From: Galbula dea
Lineage: Eukaryota; Chordata; Aves; Piciformes; Galbulidae
Direction of reading: 5' to 3'
DNA: 64,000 nucleotides
Assembly: GCA_013399015.1 (NCBI GenBank)
Contig: VWZX01009070.1
Location: 310,001-374,000, forward strand
Shown here: positions 1-9,190 of the stretch, one piece after another
How the letters are laid out: each line of letters starts with the position of its first letter
How positions within the stretch are numbered: position 1 is the first letter of the stretch
Notes under the pieces: generated by a model
What the model was told of the DNA's origin: nothing
Database searches by the model: none
What the model saw: the letters and a program-made list of their open reading frames with translations, nothing else
Position numbers and translations under genes: made by a program

Positions 1-1469
1 GCAAACACGTCTACTGGGAGAGACCTCAGCAGGTTGTTGTTGAGGATGAGGACTCGCAGTTTGGGCATTGCATTGAAGGTGCCAGGCATGATCAACTGGA
101 TCCCATTAAATTCCACGTTCAGATACTCCAGGTTTTGCAGCCCAGCAAATTTCTCACGAGACAGGGTGTCTAAGTAGTTGCTATCCATGTAGAGCCATCG
201 GAGATCAAAGAGATTCTTGAAGGTGTTGTTCTCTATGGTGGCAATGTTGTTGTTGCCCAGATCAAGTAAATTAAGTTTCCGGTAATCCAGAAAATGGGAT
301 TTCCTAATAGTGTGTATTTTATTGTCTCTCAGAAACAGCTCCTGAACATTTGATGGCTTGGGCTTCAAATCGACCAAGCTGCTCACATTCCTGTCATTGC
401 AATTAACCTTTAAACCAGAGGCAGGAATCTGATCACAGCTGCAGATCTGTGGACAGGACAAGGTAGCTGGTAACTTGCTCTTTGCACTAACTGTTGACAC
501 AGCAGCTGTGGGTCTGGTCTTGATTTGCCAGTTGACAGGAATCTTTGTACCTCCATTTGGACCAGATCCAGGTGTGGCAGGGTCTTCTTTGCCATGTATT
601 TTAAAAGGGGTTGGAATGGGACCAGGATCACAGGTTTCATCTTCAGCAGGGGGAGCAGCTAGGCTAGAATCCACTCTGTTCTTTTTGCACAGCTCTTGCT
701 CTGTGGTCTCATTTAAATCTTTGCCCTGCAACCTAGTGGGAGCCTCACAAATCACTCTGCCGATCAAAGCATTTTTGGGTATGTTTTCCAGCCATTCCTT
801 CAATGACAGCAGATCGCAAGTGCAGTCCCAGGGGTTATCCTCTAGCAGGATTTCAGCAATGCCTGGGATCTGCTCCAGGACCTCCTCATAAGGCAAGGTT
901 TTAAGACGGTTTCCTCGGAGGTCGAGGTGGGTGATTGGCACATACTGAAACACGTTGGGGGGCAAGGTGCTGATGAGATTGTCATTTAAAATCAGCACCT
1001 CTAGCTTGTTTAAGTCCCTAAATGCTCCCGGGTCAATATCCCGCAATAGATTAAAATCTGCCTGGAGGTATTCCAGATCGTCCAGCCCCAGGAAAGTCTG
1101 CTTCCTGAACGATTTGATCTTGTTGTTGTTTATGTGCAAGCGTTTCACCAGCTGCAGCCCAAGAAAAGCCCCAGGAACAATCTCATGCAAACCATTGTTT
1201 TCCATGTGCAAACTGACTGCATTGTAAAAGTTAGCGAACTCATTAGGGAAAAGTCGAGTCAGGGAATTGCCATGCAGGAATAAATGATAAAACTGGGAAG
1301 TTGGGGCGGTGAAATGTTGCAGGCTGGTAAATCCCTTTTTCTCACAGTCTACGTGCAAATCCCCTTCTATCTCGTTGCAGGCACAGATCTTCTCTTTGCA
1401 AACGTCCCCTGTAACGTTTCCAGCAGCAAAACAAAGAGACGTCTCCAGCAACAGAATCCAAAGCAGCAT
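1..1469 (-). CDS. SLITRK1: SLITRK1, SLIT and NTRK-like protein 1, N-terminal part (runs off the left edge)
   Basis: The frame starts at the ATG at 1469 (reverse strand, A at -3) and stays open through 489 codons to base 1. I translated it throughout and saw no stop or frameshift. It begins MLLWILLLETSLCFAAGNVT, a hydrophobic signal peptide with likely cleavage near Ala16. An LRR N-cap follows (Cys24, Cys29, Cys31, Cys42), then about six leucine-rich repeats, an LRR C-cap starting NPWDC at 212 (Cys216, Cys218, Cys241, Cys261), a Pro-rich linker, a second N-cap (Cys339, Cys343, Cys345, Cys357) and repeats ending at VDVFA. This double LRR layout is that of the SLITRK family, and the N-terminus fits SLITRK1. 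Known family role: postsynaptic adhesion protein that binds presynaptic LAR-type receptor phosphatases and shapes neurites and synapses. Sequons are at Asn18, Asn253 and Asn361. About 200 residues, including the membrane segment, lie outside the window. The part seen is in one exon. Confidence 0.95.
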   Translation of the reverse strand, partial: MLLWILLLETSLCFAAGNVTGDVCKEKICACNEIEGDLHVDCEKKGFTSLQHFTAPTSQFYHLFLHGNSLTRLFPNEFANFYNAVSLHMENNGLHEIVPGAFLGLQLVKRLHINNNKIKSFRKQTFLGLDDLEYLQADFNLLRDIDPGAFRDLNKLEVLILNDNLISTLPPNVFQYVPITHLDLRGNRLKTLPYEEVLEQIPGIAEILLEDNPWDCTCDLLSLKEWLENIPKNALIGRVICEAPTRLQGKDLNETTEQELCKKNRVDSSLAAPPAEDETCDPGPIPTPFKIHGKEDPATPGSGPNGGTKIPVNWQIKTRPTAAVSTVSAKSKLPATLSCPQICSCDQIPASGLKVNCNDRNVSSLVDLKPKPSNVQELFLRDNKIHTIRKSHFLDYRKLNLLDLGNNNIATIENNTFKNLFDLRWLYMDSNYLDTLSREKFAGLQNLEYLNVEFNGIQLIMPGTFNAMPKLRVLILNNNLLRSLPVDVF

Positions 1470-1667
1470 TTTTAAACCGAGCAATTCATTCCCGATTTCA
1501 TCACAAAGTAACAGCAACCATCCTCCTCACACGGAAAGCAATTCCAGTTCATTCAATCCATGAAATGTCCAAACCAGCATCAAAGGGGGGAAAAAAAATG
1601 TGGGGAGGGGAGCAGGGAGGGTCGGTGGAGGGGGGACCTCTTTCTTTTCTCCTTTCTCCCTCTGTCT

Positions 1668-1692
1668 CCCCCCCCCCCCACCCCCCCCCCCC
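1668..1692 (-). repeat. C12-A-C12 homopolymer, potential G-quadruplex on the SLITRK1 sense strand
   Basis: Twelve C, one A, twelve C on the plus strand, so the gene's sense strand carries two 12-base G runs separated by one base, about 200 bases before the start codon. Such a G run can in principle fold into a G-quadruplex in DNA or RNA. Run lengths near a gap may be inexact. Confidence 0.7.
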
Positions 1693-1713
1693 AATTGCCA
1701 ACACCCAAATTCC

Positions 1714-1760
1714 NNNNNNNNNNNNNNNNNNNNNNNNNNNNNNNNNNNNNNNNNNNNNNN
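1714..1760. other. Assembly gap, 47 N
   Basis: Forty-seven ambiguous bases. The gap lies between the poly-C run and the A30 run, a typical place for sequencing failure. True length is unknown. Confidence 0.99.
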
Positions 1761-1771
1761 GGACAGAAAAG

Positions 1772-1801
<30 letters not shown>
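1772..1801. repeat. A30 homopolymer (T30 in SLITRK1 sense)
   Basis: Thirty consecutive A directly after the gap and a short purine stretch. On the gene's sense strand it is a T tract between the CpG island and the start codon. It does not look like the tail of a processed copy: no coding remnant precedes it. Confidence 0.85.
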
Positions 1802-1804
<3 letters not shown>

Positions 1805-1849
1805 GTACAGGAAAAAAAAATGCCCCTCCTTGACCCCCCTCCCTGAGGC

Positions 1850-2440
1850 CTCCCGGGCAGAGCTAAGCGGAGGTCTACTGGCCGGACTGGCTCAACGGCA
1901 CGGGAACGGTGCTGCTAGCTGCTAGCCACTGGCCACCGCTGCATGTCAGCGAGGCGCAGGCGGAGCGAGTGGCGGCGGCCGTGGGGGGATGCCGCTCCGC
2001 GCGGCTCCGCGCCGGACTGACCTTGCCGCGCGGCTGCGGAGCCGCACGTCTCCTCGCCCGCCGGCCGCCGGGCGCTGTCCAGCGTTCCGGTGCTGAAAAC
2101 GCGCTCCAGCCTCAGGCGCTGGCCGCCGAGCTGCCGGCGCTGCGCGGAGCCCGCCCCCGCCGCGGTGCGCGACTGCCCATGCCTGCTGCCGACAGAAGCC
2201 TTGCCGCCGGTCGGAGCCTACCGTGGGGCCGGGGCCTCCCTCCCTCCCGCCCGTTCGCCCGCCTGCTCCGCGCCGCGCCGCGCCTCGCCTCGCCCTGCTG
2301 GCCACGCTGCCTCCCCTCTTCGCTGGCTCGTTCGCTCGCTCGCTCGGTCTTCTTTCCTTTTTTCTTCCTTTGCTGCCGAGTCGCACGCTAGCACACACTC
2401 ACATGCACGCAGAGGGAGAGTTGCTAAGAGGTTCTGCTCG
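1850..2440 (-). promoter_or_regulatory. CpG island, likely SLITRK1 promoter or first-exon region
   Basis: GC content and CpG density rise sharply here against AT-rich surroundings, with many CG, GCCG and CCGCC steps and a short CGCT tandem at about 2332-2345. It lies 0.4-1.0 kb upstream of the SLITRK1 start, as expected for a CpG-island promoter of a neuronal gene. No TATA box was seen inside it. Open frames of up to 160 codons on both strands are the usual by-product of stop-poor GC-rich DNA: Arg/Ala/Pro-rich and unlike any protein I recognise. Transcription start sites cannot be placed. Confidence 0.7.
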
Positions 2441-3600
2441 TTTCAACCTGGTGCACTCTGAAAGATCTGACACCCTCTGCTGAGCTGCAGTGGCAAAAAT
2501 CCATCTGCTGAGGGAATGCTGGAGAAAAAACAAATCAATCCGCGTACAGGGCAAGCGTTAAAAACGTTGGCATTAAAAGCTCTTGATCTATTTAGATGCT
2601 TTTTCCTAAATGGATTATTTATTTCTTTTCTTTTAAGATGGAAAGTTTAACATTTCCCTCTTCCTGACAGGTTCCTTATCGCCCCTGTTCACATACACTC
2701 ACACCTGCACAAGTATGCAAGGAAGGTACCTTTTCCATTTCCCAATGGCTTGAGCAGAATTAGTGTCAGGGTGTCAAGTGAATAGCAATTTGAAGTAATC
2801 ATTCTGCACGCCATTTTTATTGTTGCTTTAAATGCATATCTTCCTCCCCTGCAGTCTGTAGTGTTTCATGATAGATTTGATCTCTTGCTGGCATTCTCTG
2901 TGCAATGTTGAACCACGGATTATTGCTTTATGTATATACATTTCTAATTTATATGATCCCAAAGAAGAAGGGGAGTAGGTAGGAGGGGATTACTGCGCTG
3001 TTTGCAATTCACATTACCTGTTATCACAGAATATAGTGTCTCCCTTAAGGAGAGGAGGAGAGGTATGAAACTGACAGTTGTGCATCTTGACATTCTTATC
3101 TATATATAAAACTATAGAGATGCACGTATGCATATGCATAGCTATTTCCCTAGGGTTATTCCTAACGTCCTCTCTCGGGAAATGAAATGCTTGCTTCCCT
3201 CGACTCCCTCCCCCTTTCTCCCCCCTCTTGCTGTGCTTTCCAGTTCCCAGCCTTTGATAGAAGAGAGTACACAGCCGAAAAATCGGTCCCTGGCCTTAAA
3301 GAAAGGAGCCAAGCACACAAAAGTTTCTGCATCATTTGGACGGGTTTCAGATGCCTACGAGCGAAGAACCAGTTGCACCTCTGGTGGTGTAAGTGGCAGC
3401 TCGCGTTTCCCCCTGCTCTGTCAAACCGCACTGAGGAGGAAGATGTGAAGGAGGATGAGGAGGAGGAAGGGGGGCTGGGGGGAAGAGGCAGCCCGTCTGC
3501 CGGGTGCCTCCTGCAGCCCGGGGCTGTACCTCTCCTGTCCGGTGAATTTTGCGGCATGCTCGGGGAGGGAGGTGGGGGGAGAGGAAGGGGGAGATCACTG
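2441..3600. other. SLITRK1 upstream flank, no gene
   Basis: AT-rich from 2500 to 3150, then mixed with purine/pyrimidine-biased stretches. At 3432-3490 there is a GGA/GAGG-rich purine run. Long open frames of 191 and 195 codons overlap almost completely on opposite strands (3162-3762). Both are low-complexity Ser/Pro/Gly products and are taken as chance. Confidence 0.6.
3562..3591 (+). other. G-rich run, potential G-quadruplex on the plus strand
   Basis: At least four G runs of three or more bases occur within 30 bases (GGGG, GGG, a six-G run and a five-G run). It lies about 30 bp downstream, in SLITRK1 direction, of the minus-strand TATA-like site. Confidence 0.5.
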
Positions 3601-3622
3601 TGGGACTGGGCTGGAGGAGGAA

Positions 3623-3630
3623 TATTTATA
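3623..3630 (-). promoter_or_regulatory. TATA-like box TATAAATA on the SLITRK1 strand
   Basis: The minus strand reads TATAAATA, close to a consensus TATA box, with GC-rich sequence just downstream. If used, transcription would start near 3590-3600 and give a leader of about 2.1 kb unless spliced. There is no direct evidence of use. Confidence 0.35.
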
Positions 3631-3639
3631 GGGGAATCC

Positions 3640-3830
3640 AGAGAGCCATATGAAGCTTGCACCCTCTGGTCCCGGCGGCATGCTAATTTGGTCAAAGATT
3701 TTTCCTGGCTGCCGCTAGCAAGTAAATTAGACATCCTGCCGATGATCATCTTATCAAACTAATGCAATTAGACCACAGACAAGTTACAATAGTTACGTGG
3801 CCATGCCGGGTCCTCAGGATTAATATTTAG
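3640..3830. promoter_or_regulatory. Candidate conserved regulatory block with homeodomain-type motifs
   Basis: Within about 190 bp there are ATGCTAAT (POU-like), AAATTAG (3724-3730), CTTATC, CTAATGCAATTAG (CAATTAG at 3765-3771) and GGATTAAT, in a non-repetitive stretch next to the TATA-like site. Motif clustering of this kind is common in developmental enhancers. Conservation cannot be measured here, so this is a hypothesis. Confidence 0.35.
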
Positions 3831-6800
3831 CCTTTTTGTTGGTGGGCAAGGACTACAGAGGGATGGGGGAGCGGAGGGAGGAAATGGGACAGGAGGAGGA
3901 AATGAAACAGACAAAAAAAGAGTAATCCTGGCCCTGAAAAAGCCTGACCAATAAATTATAAACAGGGCAGAAAAGATAAAATGCCACTGAGAGAGAAATA
4001 TATTGGTGGTTTCATTAGGAAGAAAAAGAGGGAAGGAAACTTGGCGCCACGTTGGGGCACATTAATTCATTTCCCCTGATGGTTTCTTTGACTTTGTCTC
4101 TCAGTGATGAGGGGGGGGNGGGAGGTGTGCTAGGCTGGCTGGAAACCTTCCATAGATCAAAAATTACAGCCTCGAAGTTCAAGAGGAGCTGGAGGCTAGG
4201 AAGCCCTCAGGAAGCTCCATGGAGGGATGTAGGAATCAGGGGAAGAGGTAAGGGTCGGACTGGGGGTGGGGGTAAGGCACCCACTCACTGAATGTCAACA
4301 GCAGTGACAAGAACTCAGTGAATAAAGTCTCCAGGGAGAAAAGTCTGAAAATCTGGAGCCTAGTGAATTCTCAGTGGAATGTGAGACAGGAGGACTAAAG
4401 AGCTTGTTCTCTTCCTACCTTAGAATGAAGCTTCTGAGCATCTTTACCTTCATGCTATTAAAATTGCTCAAGTACCATAAAAACAATCAAAATGCAACCA
4501 GAGGACCTGAGCATAAACAAGATATTTAATAAGTAAACATGGATCACATAAGAGGAAGGAGAAAATGACCTGTTGTCAAAGCACGAAGGACAAAATGCCT
4601 GCTTCTTCCAAGGAATCTGCAAAGAGCTAAGAACTAGTGGAAGCCATCTGAGGCCCTAGAATTTCAAAGTGGAAAAAAAAAAGGGTAAAAAATCTGCCAG
4701 AAAATGTAAGACTACTTATGGGTGCCACGTAAAAGATTATTTATATAAGGAACACGTTGTATTTTCAGCTGTATACTTTGGAACTATAGGGAGAGATTTA
4801 TGTCTCATATATGTGATATATGTGTTGAGAGACCATCTGCCATGCAAAGGTTAGCATCTAGAAGACAAGTCAGAAAAGAAGAAAAGAGGCATAACCCATT
4901 TTAGGCTTAGTGTATCAAATTTTGGTTCTGTAAATCAAGTTATACAGAAAAGGTGTGTCAGGGTCAGGGAGTTAATCTAGCATTACTCACTGGCATAATC
5001 CTAAATTTGTGGATTTCCTCATCTTCATGAATTAAGTTTGGAAAGATGCATTTTAGGAGAAGAGGCCTGCCTCTAAGTGTTTTAAGGAAATACCTAGTCT
5101 TGGATCAGGTTGATCAGGACCTTTCTGTCTGAAAGGTTTTACTCTTTTACTTAGAGTGTGGTACAATGAGAGGTCATGCTGCACTGAAGTACCAATGAAT
5201 CATTCTTTGAACTTCAGCATACACATCCATCCCATCTTACACCGATTGAATAACCAGAGCTCACATTATCCCCTCCAAATTATCTAGTAGATGAGATAGG
5301 GGAAAGAGCACTCAAGTCTGTTTTCCTTCACTCCTTTCCTTATCTGGTGTCTTCAACTTTGTGTTTTCCTCTGCAAATTCTAGAAGTCTAATACAATGAA
5401 CTTTCTCCTTATACTTTTCTTATGGATGTAAAGTCACATGTTTAACTAGAAACAAGCAAAATGGCTTAGGCATCACAGTTGTCTTTTGAATAGGAATGTT
5501 TTTACTCTTAATATGGAAAACACCTTGAAATAGGAAAAGGTACTGGAGTACTTTTTCCCAGTTGATAACTTCCCATCTCCCCATTGCTACAATTACGGAA
5601 GTAACACTGGTTAAGAATGTATTTGTGTTACACTGGAAGATGTTAAAGAGCTAATTGCCTCATCTAACATTGTAGAACTTGCAAAGCAAAACTTGGAGCA
5701 TTTGCAAAGTTTCTACAGAACAAAATTTTATTACTCTAAATACCCTGCTTTCAGTCCTAGCACTATGTTCTGTAAAATTGTCTTCGTTATTTCTGTGGGA
5801 GGCATAATCACAATAAAGTCATTCTGCACTGTAGATGTGATGCTGTGTGTGGATACACACACAATCGCACACACATATCTATGTATATAAACATCTGTGT
5901 GTGTACAATAAAAATTATGATGGACTCAAGAAATGGAAAAGTTATAGGATCATCATTTCATTTGAAATTGTGACTTTATTCAGGCTTTGGTTATGCTGAC
6001 AGTGGAAGTTAGCATAGATGCCTGTATACGTTGTTGCAACTCCCGCACAAATGCTTCCCAGTGTATACAGAGACTTGGAACCAGTTTAGATTACCTGGTT
6101 TTAATTAAGGGTAGCAAGGGTTAAACTAGTACAAGGATCTCCTAGAATTTTCTATCATAAGCCCGTCTTCACAGCACTACTGGACTTAAAATGAACTGCA
6201 TTCAGACCTAATAAAGGTGTCGAAACTAGATATTTATCTTCTTCATTTTCAGTGACGTTTAGGAGGTTCCAGGTTTCCCTATGAGATATTCACCAGATGG
6301 AGCTTTACAAAATGATGCAGTGGAGGATGATGATGATTTAAAAAAAATGCTAGAGAAGTAGTTTGCCTACTTCTTTCTACTGAGTAGGAGACAGGCTCAG
6401 GATGAGAAAATAAAAGCTCTGTCTTCTGCAGCGTAAGAGCCAGCCCACATGTTCTTCTCTCTTGGCTCATACTATCAACCACCAGGCTACCAGCCCTCTT
6501 GCTGCAGCTGTTCTACTTTACAAGGCAAGTAATTTTGAGATCCCACAAGCAAGAGAAAGGCAGCAGAGGAGCATGTGTTACAGCTCTGACCAGGGTGTGC
6601 AGAGCCCTATGAGGACTTACTTGCATTGTACTTTCAGATGAAACTGTGCATGATCTAACAGATTTCACACATCAGATGTTTAGAGTATGGAGCCTGTAGC
6701 AAAACCCACAGACATTCTTCTCCAGTATACATATTCATCAGACCTTGTGATAATTTTTTGCTACAAACTTTGGCCTGAATAGGTCACAGGGTTAGTTTTA

Positions 6801-7207
6801 AAAGCTTCAAACACTAGGAGTCAGAAAAGTGAATAGAAGTCACAAAGGTGGACAGATTTTGCATTCATGCACCCATGCATTCATCATGGGTGTAGTCTAC
6901 CATAAAAAAACATGTAGTCATTTCATCTTGAAATTCTGATGATGTGAAAGCAAAAGATATATTTAGTGAGTAGACCAGGCCAATACCCTGAACAGAATTT
7001 CTTATCTAAACTATATATATTGATCTGAGTTTCTGATCTAATTTCCCCTGTGATCACTTGCATTGAAATCATTAAAATACCTGAACAGGTATTCTTTGGA
7101 GAGAACTGAACACCAGAACTATCGTCCTTACTGGTGAGACTTTCCTGAAGAACTGTTTGGTGAAGGTTTGAATTCACACAGATATTTATATTTTACCTTC
7201 CTTTCTC

Positions 7208-7310
7208 TGTACCTTTTTATTTGTTTGTTTTCTGATTGTTTGGTTTGTTTTTTTGTTTGTTTGACTGGTGTTTGTTTTAGTTTGGTTTGGGTTTGGGTTT
7301 TGTTTTCCTT
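7208..7310. repeat. TTTG-rich low-complexity tract
   Basis: Irregular iterations of TTTG and GTTTG on the plus strand. Similar tracts recur at 14519-14597, 23970-24058 and 36208-36258, and on the other strand as CAAA-rich tracts. Confidence 0.75.
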
Positions 7311-8479
7311 TTCAGCCTATAATCCACAGCATAGTCTTCTGAAGTGGCATGTTTCCAAATGAGAAGTATACTGTAGGGACAGATTTATGCACCTTCAAAC
7401 TTAGCATTGAATTGACTCTGTGTCTCCACCAGGAAAGTATATTCTGCACACTATGCTGTTGGTTAGAAGGAGAGAGATAGGGACTTGAATCACTCACTTT
7501 TTTTTAATTCCTCTAATCCAAAAACCTACACTTACTTTCAAAGTTTGTTACAACAGAAATAAGTTATATGTTTTCAGGGGAGAATTTCAAGTTGTAGAAC
7601 TCAGCTGGAGTCAGATGGTATTGCTGCAGCCCTCACCCCAGAATTCGCACAGAGATTCCACTGCAGCGTTTCACTGAAATGTCCTCTGAGCTGTATCTTC
7701 AGTGCTCTTGATTCTGATCGGAAGGCCTGATTTCTGCTTTTCCTAGTGTGGTATGTGAGATGGTTGGTTGCCTGACTTGGGGACTGGGATTTCACTCCAG
7801 GCTACTGCAACCTAAGTTTGGCATTGCAGTTTTCAGCACTGCAGCACTGAAGTACACAGATTTTTTTCTTTTTTTCTTCATGATAAAAGGCATACATTTA
7901 GGCTGGAGAAAAATATTACAGCGAAATTAACTGCAGATGTAAGAAATATTTGTTCTTTTGATCAGCAACAGCAGGGAAAGTACTAATATAATGTTATATT
8001 CCTCAGTAAGAAATGGTAACATTTGCACCATATTCTAACTTCAGCACAATGGGTTGTTTTGTTCTGTTTTGTTTTTTTTAATGGATTCCGGTGTTACAGT
8101 TTTAAGTACTTGTTGTACAGATTCTCAACATCCTGCTAGACTTGACTTCCATGTACTGTGATCAATACACAATATAGTACTGACTTTTACTAATGTGACC
8201 TTTTTGTAGTTTGATTGCTTGTTTATTTCATTATTTCCTGAAACACTAGAGACTGCAAACAAGCAAAAGGTTGAAACAGCTTGTCACTCTGCAGCATATT
8301 TAACTGACTGAGGTAGTTTAGTAAAGTGCATTCATACAATTTAAGTTAGTTAAAAATTACTTTCATTGTCTTATTAAAACTCATATGTCAGGACAGGGAA
8401 AGCATGAGTTAACTCATGCAACACAAATCACAGTGTCATTTAGATCTGGACAAGGCATTAGAAAGCATCTTTCTCAAGC

Positions 8480-8526
8480 TAAAAAACCCCAAACAAACAA
8501 ACAAAATCCAAACCGAACCAAAAACC
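8480..8526. repeat. CAAA-rich low-complexity tract
   Basis: A short AAAC-type simple repeat, imperfect, at the end of a chance open frame. Confidence 0.65.
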
Positions 8527-8774
8527 GGTGTCCAAACTTTCTAGATATTGCTTACCCAAGTAATCCTACTGAATCACATCAGCTTGAATAATAGATCTAT
8601 AATGTGTTATCAATAATTATTTTCTTATCCATTTTCATGTCACAGTCTCAGCGCAACATAAGGATCATTTGTGTGACAAAAGGAGATAAGAGTTTACATC
8701 TCTGTTCTCTCTAGCTGTAAATATTTCCATTGTTTAATAACACAGAGTGTGAACACACTACTGAGGCATGGACC

Positions 8775-8890
8775 TGCCCTATTTCTGCCTCGACCAACAG
8801 TTTGCTAACATGACCCTGGGCAACTCATTTCTCTTTCCCACGCCACAGTTTCCCAGTTTGAGGAAGTGGAAGGAGTTACACAGCCCAAAG
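8775..8890 (+). repeat. MIR/CORE-like SINE relic, forward orientation
   Basis: The order and wording follow the MIR core: a Thr/Met-codon-like ACATGACCCTGGGCAACTCA, then a pyrimidine stretch, CGCCACAGTTTCCCAGTTTG and a GAGGAAGTGGA segment. These correspond to the MIR GACCTTGGGCAAGTCA and CCTCAGTTTCCCCATCTG blocks. The match is from memory and degenerate, as expected of an old element. It is paired with an opposite-strand relic at 9040-9190. Confidence 0.5.
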
Positions 8891-9039
8891 GTGATTTGAA
8901 ATCTGGATGAACAAACATGGTGATTGAGGTAATTATCATTACTTGGGGGTATGATGTAAAAAGTCAAATCTTACGTAAGATTAATACCCTGTTCTTCCTC
9001 TTTTTATCAATCCATCTCAGAAGCTCTTACAATGGACTA

Positions 9040-9190
9040 GAGTATAATTTTATCTGCTCAACAGATTGGAAAACAGAAGCACTGACCTTGGGAAGGTCAC
9101 ATGCCAAGCCGTTGATAATGCTAGAAATAGACCCAAGTCTCAGAAGGCCCATCCCTGCCTTATACCCCAGTATTTTAGAGATGCAGAACT
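9040..9190 (-). repeat. MIR-like SINE relic, reverse orientation
   Basis: The plus strand reads CAGATTGGAAAACAGAAGCAC, then CTTGGGAAGGTCACATGCCA, then an AATAGACCCAAGTCTCAGAA segment. This resembles the antisense form of MIR-type SINEs (ACAGATGGGGAAACTGAGGC, CCAAGGTCACACAGC, AATAGAACCCAGGTCTC). It is degenerate and cannot be assigned to a subfamily without alignment. Confidence 0.45.

Larger units (their letters stand above)
1470..1850 (-). other. Presumed 5' leader of SLITRK1, low-complexity and interrupted by a gap
   Basis: This is the sequence directly upstream of the SLITRK1 start, between it and the CpG island. It contains a C12-A-C12 run (G12-T-G12 in the sense of the gene), 47 N bases and a run of 30 A. 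No transcript boundary or splice site can be fixed from sequence, so calling it untranslated leader is an inference from position. Upstream reading frames cannot be judged across the gap. Confidence 0.5.
3831..8760. other. Intergenic, no gene recognised
   Basis: AT-rich sequence without recognisable CR1 or LTR. It includes an isolated N at 4119 inside a G run, a short TG/CA stretch at 5844-5908 with the inverted pair TGTGTGT/ACACACA, and T/G-rich or C/A-rich tracts listed separately. All open frames are under 90 codons and show no domain. Confidence 0.6.

Noticed and set aside
475..891. Plus-strand open frame of 138 codons opposite SLITRK1
   Set aside because: It is the antisense shadow of the well-supported SLITRK1 coding frame, with no domain.
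1772..1801. Poly-A tail of a processed pseudogene
   Set aside because: No coding or 3' untranslated remnant precedes the A run and no flanking duplication is visible across the gap.
1909..2461. Open frames of 123-160 codons on both strands in the CpG island
   Set aside because: Stop-poor GC-rich DNA; products are Arg/Ala/Pro-rich and overlap each other on both strands. A short upstream frame of SLITRK1 cannot be judged because of the gap.
3162..3762. Two opposite open frames of 191 and 195 codons
   Set aside because: They overlap almost entirely on opposite strands, are low-complexity and match no family.
5844..5908. Z-DNA or regulatory role for the TG/CA stretch
   Set aside because: Short, imperfect dinucleotide repeats are common and no other signal accompanies it.
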